NCBI GenBank assembly: GCA_007131625.1 | Contig: SLQC01000387.1 | Span: forward strand, 1 to 8,886 | DNA: 8,886 nt | From: Balneolales bacterium | GTDB lineage: Bacteria > Bacteroidota > Rhodothermia > Balneolales > Natronogracilivirgulaceae | Direction of reading: 5' to 3' | Position numbers and translations under genes: made by a program | Notes under the pieces: model-generated | The model's input: only the letters and a program-made list of their open reading frames with translations | Told to the model about the DNA's origin: nothing | Database searches by the model: none | Shown: positions 1 to 6,715 of the stretch, piece by piece | How positions within the stretch are numbered: position 1 is the first letter of the stretch | Layout: every line of letters begins with the position of its first letter

Positions 1-612
1 AATTCTTCCGGTGTCCAGGGTGGACCAAATGGAGCCAGGTTTAATAGTGGTTCCTGACTTGCCGTTGCCCGTAAAAAATGATCCTGTCCATCGGAACCAA
101 TTTCCATCGCTGTTGAAGACCCATTAATCACACGCCATGTTTCAGGAACCGTCCCCGGGTCGGCATCATCAAAATCAAATACAGAACTATTATCCGGTTT
201 GTGAAACTTTTCAGCCCCGACCTTTGTCCACTGGCCTTCATTGCGGAATTTCAGTAACAACATATGATCCTTTCTCGGTGAATTAAGTACACATGCTCAT
301 TAAGAGTGAATTCCCAGCTCCCGGTTCCATAATGCGTTTAAGTTAAGAAGAATCACCTAACTTGCAAATTTCAACACCGATGGTGGTTTCCCCTCGCCAT
401 CGGGTAAGAATTTTTACACCGATTTGAACCACTTATTCTCATCTGGGAGGAAGAATTGAAATGGTTGCCCTTGATGAGCTGCAGTTCAAGATAATACCCA
501 TCGAGCCGTGATCTTCTGACACCTTGACTTTGATAAGGGATGTCCCTACCCGCTTATAATTCTGCGATAAGCCAGAAGATGTTTTTGATCGTGCATATTT
601 GTAAATTGCAGC
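1..612 (-). pseudogene. Decayed protein-coding gene, several frameshifts, runs off the left edge
   Basis: No family recognised. Read on the minus strand, protein-like sequence jumps between frames. Segment 612-508 contains SQNYKRVGTSLIKVKVSED. Segment 511-461 contains RLDGYYLELQLIKGNHF. Segment 461-357 contains FQFFLPDENKWFKSV, then a TAA at 416-414, then KFLPDGEGKPPSVLKFAS. Segment 337-265 contains GSWEFTLNEHVYLIH. From 263 a frame stays open to the window edge, with LLLKFRNEGQWTKVG and FDFDDADPGTVPETW. The segments abut in order, and each has ordinary protein composition (W, Y, G, hydrophobic alternation), which random frames here lack. The last part resembles a beta-sandwich domain of the concanavalin/LamG or DUF1080 sort, but that is a guess. 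The ATG at 263 follows a purine-rich AGAAAGGA, yet the sequence before it looks like the same protein, so I doubt it is a true start. At least three frameshifts plus one internal stop make this non-functional. Confidence 0.55.
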
Positions 613-888
613 CTATGATAATAATTCTTAACTGGTTGTACTCTAATTGTTTACGATATTTTTAAATGATAAAAAACAGGGGACTTATTCGCTATTATTT
701 TATTGAGCTACAACAGGTTATGCGTTTTTTATTTTTTACTCTGAACTCCGAATATAGAGTTTTAAAGGGTTTGCATAAAGAACTGATTAATAAGGAAACG
801 CAACAATCCTTGGTGGGACAAAAGGAACATTCCTGGCTAATTGGCCATCTATCGATAATGGTAATCGTTTAATTTCTTTCAATCTAAA
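613..888. other. AT-rich spacer before the tartrate/D-malate dehydrogenase
   Basis: An open frame of 68 codons (666-872, +) lies here. It has an odd composition (rich in F, I, L, Y), no ribosome binding site and no recognisable motif, so I do not call it a gene. The stretch probably holds the promoter of the downstream dehydrogenase. I found no good match to the Bacteroidota promoter pattern (TTTG, spacer, TAnnTTTG), and no Shine-Dalgarno sequence before the ATG at 889. Confidence 0.4.
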
Positions 889-1974
889 ATGAAACCTATT
901 TTACCAATGAAGAAGCTGAATATTGCCGTCATTCCCGGAGATGGAATCGGTAAAGAAGTGATACCGGAAGGGATAAAAGTGCTGGAAGCGGCTGGGGCAC
1001 ATCATGACATTACATTCCAGTTTGATGAATTTGATTGGGGATGTGAGCGATATCTTGAAACAGGAAGCATGATGCCGGAAGATGGACTGGATCAGCTTAA
1101 AGATTACGATGTCATCTACCTGGGCGCTGTGGGCTTTCCGGGAGTTGCGGATCATATTTCGCTTTGGGGATTATTGATTCCCATTCGAAGAGCGTTCAGA
1201 CAGTATGTCAATGTCAGGCCGGTCAAACTCTTTCCCGGTATAACAGGGCCGCTGGCGAACAGAGGGCCGGAAGATATCGACTTCGTAGTTGTGCGTGAAA
1301 ACAATGAAGGGGAATATTCCGAAATCGGAGGCCGGCTGTATCAAGGTACGGATGATGAAATATGTATTCAGGAAAGTGTATTCACCCGGAAAGGGACGGA
1401 TCGCATCTTGCACTATGCTTTCAAATTGGCAGAATCACGCAACAACCATCTCACTTCTGCAACCAAATCCAATGGTATCGTTCACACCATGCCGTTTTGG
1501 GATGAGCGTGTTGAAGCGTTATCAAAACAGTATCCTTCTGTCCGGGTTGATAAATATCATATAGATATATTGACGGCAAATTTTGTGCTTCATCCCGACT
1601 GGTTTGATGTCGTAGTGGGATCCAATTTGTTTGGAGATATTTTGTCTGACCTGGGTCCGGCCATTGCCGGTACGATCGGCATTGCACCCTCGGCAAATAT
1701 AAATCCGGAGCGTGAATTTCCATCGATGTTTGAACCGGTGCATGGTTCGGCACCGGATATAGCCGGAAAAGGCATTGCCAATCCCATTGGTGCTATCTGG
1801 TCAGCCGCCATGATGCTGGAACATCTTGGCCACAATGATGCCGGTGAAACGATCCTTAATGGCATTTCTCAAACTTTGAAAGACCGGAGTGGTCTTACAG
1901 CTGATATGGGGGGTGAGTTGAACACAACGGAATGTGCAGATGCCATCGTGCGTAACTGTAATGCAAACGCATAG
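889..1974 (+). CDS. ttuC: Tartrate dehydrogenase/decarboxylase or D-malate dehydrogenase
   Basis: An NAD-dependent, Mn2+-requiring cytoplasmic enzyme of the isocitrate/isopropylmalate dehydrogenase fold. Known members (TtuC, DmlA) oxidise tartrate to oxaloglycolate and oxidatively decarboxylate D-malate to pyruvate and CO2. The 361 residues match the usual length. Visible marks are the N-terminal IPGDGIG (15-21), EFDWGCERY near 47-55, the hallmark DHISLWGLLIPIRRAF (88-103) that separates this subfamily from 3-isopropylmalate dehydrogenase, VVRENNEGEYS with catalytic Tyr143, TSATKSNG with Lys193, metal ligands Asp226, Asp250 and Asp254 (DIL, GDILSD), and the adenine-side loop HGSAPDIAGKGIANP near 290-304. 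A second ATG at 907 (MKKLNIAVIPGDG) aligns better with family starts than the ATG at 889. It stands alone, with a large spacer upstream and an inverted repeat over its stop codon. The split between the tartrate and D-malate roles cannot be settled by eye. Confidence 0.93.
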   Translation: MKPILPMKKLNIAVIPGDGIGKEVIPEGIKVLEAAGAHHDITFQFDEFDWGCERYLETGSMMPEDGLDQLKDYDVIYLGAVGFPGVADHISLWGLLIPIRRAFRQYVNVRPVKLFPGITGPLANRGPEDIDFVVVRENNEGEYSEIGGRLYQGTDDEICIQESVFTRKGTDRILHYAFKLAESRNNHLTSATKSNGIVHTMPFWDERVEALSKQYPSVRVDKYHIDILTANFVLHPDWFDVVVGSNLFGDILSDLGPAIAGTIGIAPSANINPEREFPSMFEPVHGSAPDIAGKGIANPIGAIWSAAMMLEHLGHNDAGETILNGISQTLKDRSGLTADMGGELNTTECADAIVRNCNANA

Positions 1975-2023
1975 GCTTATGTCATGTATTATTAACGCAA
2001 CTTTCTGAGTTCCACATAAGCCT
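1973..2023 (+). terminator. Inverted repeat at the dehydrogenase stop codon, possible terminator
   Basis: AGGCTTATGT (1973-1982) is perfectly complementary to ACATAAGCCT (2014-2023), giving a 10-bp stem with a 31-nt loop. It begins on the stop codon of the dehydrogenase and is followed by TTCCTTCC. The position supports a terminator. The long loop and weak T-run make it uncertain, and chance is possible. Confidence 0.4.
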
Positions 2024-2063
2024 TTCCTTCCTGCTCATCCGAGAAGATATGTAACCATGCGTG
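1992..2063 (-). pseudogene. Possible C-terminal tail of an unknown protein
   Basis: A minus-strand frame different from that of the neighbouring ORF6N remnant reads HAWLHIFSDEQEGKAYVEL and ends with RKLR and TAA at 1994-1992. The composition looks like real protein, but I cannot name a family. It starts inside the point where ORF6N similarity ends, so it may be the tail of the same broken gene after a frameshift, or of a third gene joined by deletion. The inverted repeat 1973-2023 overlaps it. Confidence 0.3.
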
Positions 2064-2226
2064 TATACCGAGTGCCGTCCCAACTTGAGATGCCAAATCG
2101 GTATCTCAAGTTTTCAAACTCCTTCATGGTTAGCTCAAACATAAAATCACCCGGGATACGGTCATCATCAGGCCGAACAGTGAGTATGCCACACCATTGA
2201 CATTTATCAAGATTATTTCCTGTCAA
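2035..2226 (-). pseudogene. ORF6N-domain protein, truncated remnant
   Basis: The stretch DDRIPGDFMFELTMKEFENL, followed closely by SSWDGTRYTR, is a clear match to the ORF6N domain. In that family a DRFPEDFMFQLT-like motif is followed by a GGxRYxP-like turn. ORF6N domains occur in phage- and mobile-element-associated DNA-binding or antirepressor-like proteins, often in Bacteroidota. Intact members have an N-terminal segment around a DLAxLYGV-type motif and a C-terminal part of 100 or more residues. Here the leading part is scrambled (LDKCQWCGILT may be its worn remainder) and the protein stops soon after the turn. There is no credible start codon; the frame opens only with a TTG. I read it as a fragment of a decayed gene. 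Confidence 0.6.
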
Positions 2227-2245
2227 ATGTCAATGCTGTTATTGC

Positions 2246-2445
2246 TATACCTCAAGAACGACAGCTAACGTCCCATACGCTATCCCGCATTTCGATTATG
2301 TGGGAATCGCTTTGCTCGAGACTTATCAGAAATTTTGGTCGCAGGCAAGGAAGAATAATAAACCGGTTTTTTCAGATGGTTGATTCATTCAGCGATTGCG
2401 GGTGACTGGCTGCATTTTCAACAGATTGCTGAGCGGTGTAAGTAA
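2246..2445 (+). pseudogene. Unrecognised gene remnant, 3' end, one frameshift
   Basis: Two abutting plus-strand frames look coding. The first (from 2246) reads through NVPYAIPHFDYVGIALLETY and QKFWSQARKNNK and meets a TGA at 2381. The second, open from 2362, reads TGFFRWLIHSAIAGDWLHFQ and QIAERCK, ending at TAA 2443-2445. Joined by a shift near 2360, they give about 60 residues with a plausible amphipathic, Trp-rich C-terminus. I do not recognise the family. The stop lies 11 bases from the stop of the DUF1801 remnant, which converges on it. The 5' end cannot be traced beyond about 2246. Confidence 0.42.
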
Positions 2446-2456
2446 CAGAAATATAT

Positions 2457-2558
2457 CTATGAATGGGTAGACATTTTTCGGACAGACTTTTCAATAAGTT
2501 TTTTCAGAATATCATCGTCAATATCAGCCAATTTATTAATGTACAGACAGGATTTTCC
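2457..2558 (-). pseudogene. DUF1801-family protein, C-terminal remnant
   Basis: Only the last 33 codons and the TAG (2459-2457) survive: GKSCLYINKLADIDDDILKK followed by LIEKSVRKMSTHS. The signature GKSCLY(I/F)xxLxDID followed by a helix LxxLIxxSVxxM is what I recall for the end of DUF1801 (YdhG/YjbR-like) proteins, small cytoplasmic proteins of unknown biochemical role. The preceding 80 to 100 residues are absent. Upstream DNA on the same strand belongs to the DUF4256 gene instead, so the two genes have been fused by a deletion around 2553-2560. Confidence 0.55.
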
Positions 2559-2889
2559 GGTTTATGTTCTTTCCTTGACTCCTGGGCTTCACGGTCGTAA
2601 CAGACACTTCTGCGGCTTTTGGGACTTTCCGCGAACAATCATAAAAAATGTATTAACCCGTCTTTCTGTCATATCCCACAACATCCGGTTCACCGCCGGT
2701 ACTTTCCATTTCATAAAGTGACCACAATTTTTCAGTATCAACATTCAACTTTGCTTGTACGTCAGCCCATTCAAGTCCTTTATGGCGGTTCCTGTTATTC
2801 TCAAAACGGACGTTTAACACATTGAGCAATTTTTCACATTGTTCAGCTGACAATTGCTTTTTATTGACTATTTTATACTTTTCATACAT
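2553..2889 (-). pseudogene. DUF4256-family protein, interrupted and 3'-truncated
   Basis: The ATG at 2889 opens a frame whose core, KKQLSAEQCEKLLNVL, ENNRNRHKGLEWADVQAKL and EMESTGGEPDVVGYDRKTG, is a strong match to DUF4256, a family of about 180-190 residues of unknown function. The frame ends at TAA 2655-2653, where the family has a Glu codon (KTGEYIFYDCS). Beyond the stop the similarity continues: YIFYDCS in the same frame, then after a one-base shift near 2632, AESPKSRRSVCYDREAQESR and KEHKPEN. It then ceases abruptly at about 2553-2558, where DUF1801 sequence takes over. The lesions are thus a nonsense change, a one-base deletion and loss of the C-terminal half. The 78-residue N-terminal product could still be made, but nothing suggests it works. 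Confidence 0.8.
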
Positions 2890-3241
2890 TTATTAAAAAC
2901 GGTCGAACAGGCATGACAAGCGTATCAATTTCTCAATGCATCTCAATTACACAGCCTTGCTGTCCATTTGGTTATATTCATCAATTTACTGCATTTATAC
3001 ATTTGAAAATAGTGGATTGTCGAACATTTCACTGCATTGTATTTTCAATGATAGGACAATGTGCCATACCTTTGTTAATTTTTTGATGATGGGAGACCCT
3101 CTCGGCACTTTCCCGGAATATTGACCCGTATCGAGTTACGTTCAGGCAATGTTTCTTGAAAATAGAATTCATTTAGTATCTATCGTGATTGATAGCTACC
3201 CCGCAAACCGAAACAGAGTTTCTCCATTTACTTATTCGAAT
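2890..3241. other. Spacer without a recognisable gene
   Basis: A 62-codon frame (2936-3124, +) is present, but it is rich in Cys, Tyr, His and Ile and matches nothing I know, so I leave it out. The stretch separates two remnants transcribed away from each other (DUF4256 on minus, lipoprotein on plus), so both promoters may once have lain here. TACCTTTG around 3064-3071 fits the -7 half of the Bacteroidota pattern TAnnTTTG, but no TTTG lies at the expected distance upstream. Confidence 0.35.
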
Positions 3242-4091
3242 ATGACGACAGCAGCAAGTTCAACAAGATGTACTCTGACCCTGAAACTGTTCCGTTTCAT
3301 TCTTATCGGTTTGTTATTGACAACATGCGACCCCGTTTCTCCGGATTCCGCAACAGGCAACGATGACCCGGTCGTTATTGTCTCCAACAGTGATGGCATG
3401 GGCGTTCGACTGGAAAATGGATACGTCGTATTCCATGTTTTGGGATCCCTTTGCGGAAGAATATCGCGCCTATGGCAGGGTCCGGGGCGACAGAGGCAGA
3501 GATTAAGGCGGCTGGGGAGATGACGAGCCCGTTGGAAGACGGGGGATTTCCATTCATTCCAACCCCGACTGGACCGGCGACTGGGAAAACAAGGGCCAAA
3601 TAATTGCCGACCCAAAAGATTACTGGGATTATGACGGAGAGTTACAACCTCAATTATATACTCCCAACGTGTTTATCGATGACGATCGGTATCGGGCCTT
3701 TATGTCCGTTATGTTTGCCGATACAAACCGGGTAATTACAAACTACAGAAATCGGGGGCCGGAAAGTACGCGACTGACAGGTCCCCTCTATCCGATAGAA
3801 ATGGAATCCACTGACGGCATTCATTTCACGAAAGTTAACGGCGATGACCCGGCCATACCACTGGAACCTCATTTACGATACTCGCGATTTGACCCGCCCT
3901 GGTATGGGGAAGATAATACGGAGCCCACGTGTCCGGATTGTTTTGAGGTGGGGATACTGCAACCGTTTGGAAATATTATCGATTTTAAAGACAACAGGTA
4001 TGTTTTTTATTACTACAGGGACGAAACGCACTATGAACACCCGGCCTATAAGGCCGTGGAAAGATCTATATACATGCTCCAAATGGATTAG
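3242..4091 (+). pseudogene. Lipoprotein with glycosidase-like beta-propeller body, frameshift plus stop
   Basis: From the ATG at 3242 there is a lipoprotein signal peptide: a basic stretch, then LFRFILIGLLLTTC with the lipobox Cys at residue 29, then an Asp/Ser-rich linker. The frame VVIVSNSDGMGVRLENGYVV continues to about 3440. There a run of T's shifts it, and the protein resumes at TGG 3441 as WDPFAEEYRAYGRVRGDRG. A TAA (3504-3506) interrupts, then GRRGISIHSNPDWTGDWENK and so on stay open to TAG 4089-4091. Repeating blades of the form (S/M)xDGxxFxxV (MESTDGIHFTKV), the SNPDWTGDWENKG blade and NRYVFYYYRDE recall GH32/GH43/GH130-like five-bladed propellers and related surface lipoproteins acting on glycans. 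No catalytic residues can be assigned. The last blade seems missing, and the TAG may be a third lesion. Likely inactive. Confidence 0.65.
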
Positions 4092-4590
4092 CGGATACGA
4101 CGAAAGGGGCTCACCTAACTGTGGCTATCATTAATCTCTCGCACTTTCCCTGAAAAAGACCGGAATTCCTGTTTTATTGTAAACCGGGTGCCGGCTCAGA
4201 AACCGTCCGTCGGGATTAACCAGCCAGTCCCGGCATAAAAAAATTGTCGCCTTAGATACCAATGGCCCCATTGGGCAGCACAGCCTCAGCGACCGGACCG
4301 ACCTATTCGATTAATCCGGCAGGTAATGATTCTTAGCTATTAATTTATCTAAAAACCTGTCTAAAACAAGAAATTTGACTCCCTCACACTACCCCTTTAT
4401 TCAAAAAACAACGCAAGTGGCTGGTGCTTACATTGACAAGCAAACTGCCTTTGTCTATTTTCCTTTCAATGCTTTATCACTGGCCGACTGGCCGAAGCGG
4501 AAGTGCTCACCGGGCGTCACCGAAATGGACAGGTTTGCATTAAAGTTCGGAAATCACTGAAATTGATCTGAAACCGACATAAAGTAAACA
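4092..4590. other. Long spacer, possible worn coding traces but no gene called
   Basis: No intact gene. Two short plus-strand stretches look mildly protein-like: KKIVALDTNGPIGQHSLSD ending at TAA 4312-4314, and LAEAEVLTGRHRNGQVCIKV ending at TGA 4569-4571. The latter vaguely recalls the last strand of zinc-type alcohol/quinone oxidoreductases. Their complements also look coding (for example VAEAVLPNGAIGI near 4250-4300 on minus), so the frame cannot be decided. The piece nearest 4591 should include the aldo/keto reductase promoter. I saw no clear promoter box and no Shine-Dalgarno sequence. Confidence 0.3.
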
Positions 4591-5574
4591 ATGAACAAAC
4601 GGCAGCTTGGAAGAAACGGATTTGAAATTGGTGAGGTCGGCCTTGGATGCTGGCAGCTTGGAGCAGAGTGGGGATCTCCGGTCGCGAGACCGGTTGCTCA
4701 CGAAATCCTGTCGACTGCAGCTGAGACCGGCGTTACCTTATTTGATACCGCCGACGTGTATGGGGCCGGAAGAAGCGAGACACTGATTGGCGAATTCCTG
4801 CAGAAGAGTCAGTTACCGGTTGTGGTGGCGACGAAATTTGGCCGGTCCGCTGAGGTATATCCGGATAATTATACCGAAAAGGGATTGCGTGATTCTGTTA
4901 CCGGTTCACTCAAACGCCTCCGCGTTGAGACACTTGACCTGATTCAACTTCATTGTATTCCGGCCGAAGTGATGCATGACGGGAAGATTTTCGACTGGCT
5001 TCGCAACCTGCAGCGCGATGGGCTGATCCGGCACTTCGGAGCCAGTGTCGAATCGGTCGAGGAGGCGCATGTTTGTCTGGAACAGGACGGACTTCTTTCG
5101 CTCCAGGTGATCTTCAACCTTTTCCGTCAGAAACTGGTCGACGAGCTTTTCCCCCGGGCGAAGACGCGCGGCGTTGGAATTATCGCACGAGTACCGCTGG
5201 CCAGCGGTCTTTTGAGCGGACGATTTTCGGCGGATACCCGGTTTCCGGATACGGATCATCGCAATTTCAATAGGGATGGAAATGCGTTTAATGTCGGCGA
5301 AACCTTCGCGGGATTGCCCTTTGATAAAGGTGTAGAGCTGACGGAGAGACTGAAGGAATATGTTCCTGAAGGCATGTCGATGGCGGAAATGGCCTTGCGA
5401 TGGATTCTCGACCATGACGCTGTTTCCGTGGTCATTCCCGGCGCGAGTTCACCGGAACAGGCAAGAGCAAACGCCGCTTCGGCCAGACGGGATCCGTTGC
5501 CGAAGGAGCTGCACGATCAACTGGGTAAGTTATACCGGGATGAAGTCCACGAACACATTCGCGGTCCGTATTAA
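4591..5574 (+). CDS. Aldo/keto reductase
   Basis: A cytoplasmic NADPH-dependent (beta/alpha)8-barrel oxidoreductase reducing aldehydes or ketones; the substrate is unknown. The 327 residues are typical of the YajO/YhdN-like bacterial branch. The N-terminus LGRNGFEIGEVGLGCWQLG (6-24) is the usual first hairpin. The catalytic tetrad is complete: Asp52 and Tyr57 in FDTADVYG, Lys82 in VATKFGR, and His121 in LDLIQLHC. The cofactor end is visible as GIIARVPLASGLLSGRF and near the C-terminus as VIPGASSPEQARANA, which binds the 2'-phosphate of NADPH in this family. The start at 4591 is the obvious one because the protein begins exactly as homologues do. The gene is alone on its strand and converges with the short-chain dehydrogenase 112 bases downstream. 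Coding appears intact, in contrast to the debris on its left. Confidence 0.95.
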   Translation: MNKRQLGRNGFEIGEVGLGCWQLGAEWGSPVARPVAHEILSTAAETGVTLFDTADVYGAGRSETLIGEFLQKSQLPVVVATKFGRSAEVYPDNYTEKGLRDSVTGSLKRLRVETLDLIQLHCIPAEVMHDGKIFDWLRNLQRDGLIRHFGASVESVEEAHVCLEQDGLLSLQVIFNLFRQKLVDELFPRAKTRGVGIIARVPLASGLLSGRFSADTRFPDTDHRNFNRDGNAFNVGETFAGLPFDKGVELTERLKEYVPEGMSMAEMALRWILDHDAVSVVIPGASSPEQARANAASARRDPLPKELHDQLGKLYRDEVHEHIRGPY

Positions 5575-5615
5575 AGAGTAGTTAACTTTGAAATAAATTT
5601 TACTTTATACTCTTT
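5573..5615. terminator. Inverted repeat between convergent genes, candidate two-way terminator
   Basis: AAAGAGTA (5573-5580, overlapping the aldo/keto reductase stop) pairs perfectly with TACTCTTT (5608-5615) around an AT-rich 27-nt loop, followed by T-rich sequence. It lies between the two convergent stop codons. The stem is short and AT-rich, so it is a modest candidate. Confidence 0.4.
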
Positions 5616-5686
5616 TCGTGCTCTTGACATAAATAAATTTTGACCAAGCCCACGATGCGTTGGGACAGGATGAAGTGCCTTTGGCG

Positions 5687-6379
5687 TCACCAGGAAACAA
5701 CCCTCCGGTCGCGATAAAACTTGCCGGTATCCCTGAAACCGGGATCCGTCGCCATCCAGACAGGAGTTTCGGCGCCTTTCTCGACGGAACGCGAAGCGGC
5801 AGGACCACCCATATCGGTCCGCACCCAGCCGGGGCAAACGGCATTGACCAGTACGCCTTTCGGTCGAAGGGCGTGTGCCAGCTGACACGTCACGGCATTC
5901 AGAGCCGTTTTTGAGATACTGTATACCGGGGCATAGGAACTCATTCCATGGCAAATTTCGCCGGACCCGCTGGAAATGTTGATCACCCGGCTGCCGGTTC
6001 CGATCAGATCCGTACAGGCCCGGGTCAGCCACAACGGACCGAAGGTATTGATGCTGAAAACCCGGATCAGTTTATCATCCGAAACATTCATCAGATCATC
6101 AGAATCTTTCAGAAGGATGGCGGCATTGTTAATCAGGACGTCGAGTCGGTCGATCTCCACTTTCAGGGAATTGGTTGCACTTCGGATACTCTCCGGATCG
6201 GAAACATCCAGTCTCAAAAAGTGAAGAGCCCTTTCACTTCCGGACAGTTTGAGAAAGGCATCCATGCCTCGCTGTTCATCCCTTGCCGTAAGCCAGACCC
6301 GGAATCCACAGTCGGCCAATTGTTTAACAATCTCCAAACCTATACCCCGGTTAGCTCCGGTAACAAGTGCGGTTTTCAT
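5687..6379 (-). CDS. Short-chain dehydrogenase/reductase (classical SDR)
   Basis: A 230-residue Rossmann-fold NAD(P)-dependent oxidoreductase. In order: the dinucleotide motif TGANRGIG (7-14), TAR with Arg33 after the second strand (suggesting NADPH preference), LDVSD (57-61) for the adenine pocket, NNAA (84-87), and a complete catalytic set of Asn111, Ser137, Tyr153 and Lys157 (YSISK). PGWVRTDMGG closes the active site and FYRDRRVVSW is the C-terminus. The end resembles the carbonyl-reductase-like bacterial SDRs annotated as acting on small aldehydes or ketones. The substrate is not deducible. The ATG at 6379 puts the glycine motif at the standard position; no Shine-Dalgarno sequence is seen. 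It converges with the aldo/keto reductase and diverges from the Rossmann gene at 6716, which leaves a 336-bp shared upstream region. No lesions seen. Confidence 0.95.
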   Translation of the reverse strand: MKTALVTGANRGIGLEIVKQLADCGFRVWLTARDEQRGMDAFLKLSGSERALHFLRLDVSDPESIRSATNSLKVEIDRLDVLINNAAILLKDSDDLMNVSDDKLIRVFSINTFGPLWLTRACTDLIGTGSRVINISSGSGEICHGMSSYAPVYSISKTALNAVTCQLAHALRPKGVLVNAVCPGWVRTDMGGPAASRSVEKGAETPVWMATDPGFRDTGKFYRDRRVVSW

Positions 6380-6715
6380 CTGATTTATGTCAACTATTCA
6401 ATGATTATTTAAGGATCGTTGTTGGTTTGGCCGATTACAAATATATGATACTTATTATTGCCGAATTTATTATAAACAAACCGGTTTATGATCTCCATTA
6501 TTTTTACAATCTCCATTATTATTCTCAGTATTTCAGTAAAAAATGACCAACGTGTGGGGTGCGGGTGACATAGTATTTGTAAAAGAATTAAAATAATGGG
6601 AAATTTCTTTTCCAATATGGCAATTCGGCACTTTCTATTTCCATAAAGCATTACAGTAACGTAAACGATACGGGGTTATCTCGGACCGCCCCTCAACAAG
6701 ATGTCATCCTGATAT
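6380..6715. promoter_or_regulatory. Divergent upstream region with palindrome and direct repeats
   Basis: This AT-rich stretch separates two divergent oxidoreductase genes and must hold both promoters. AAACCGGTTT (6478-6487) is a perfect 10-bp palindrome. Immediately beside it ATCTCCATTATT occurs twice (6491-6502 and 6509-6520), 18 bases apart. TATATTTG on the minus strand (6445-6438) fits the Bacteroidota -7 element TAnnTTTG, 59 bases before the short-chain dehydrogenase ATG, but no TTTG sits at the proper distance upstream. An 80-codon minus-strand frame (6651-6409) covers the repeats; its composition argues against a gene. A regulator binding here is conjecture. Confidence 0.4.

Noticed and set aside
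666..872. 68-codon frame upstream of the dehydrogenase
   Set aside because: Skewed Phe/Ile/Leu/Tyr composition, no ribosome binding site and no motif; looks like AT-rich noise.
2255..2310. attC-like look of CAGCTAACGTCC followed by the imperfect hairpin TCCCGCAT/ATGTGGGA
   Set aside because: No partner core site or integrase is visible, and the stretch reads better as coding sequence of the plus-strand remnant.
4375..4560. 61-codon plus-strand frame before the aldo/keto reductase
   Set aside because: Opens on TTG, no recognisable domain, and competing frames in the same stretch look equally plausible.
4906..5415. 169-codon minus-strand frame inside the aldo/keto reductase
   Set aside because: Lies entirely opposite a gene with complete catalytic motifs; a shadow frame.
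6409..6651. 80-codon minus-strand frame in the divergent spacer
   Set aside because: Isoleucine-rich translation of AT-rich repeats, no family features; overlaps the likely promoter region.
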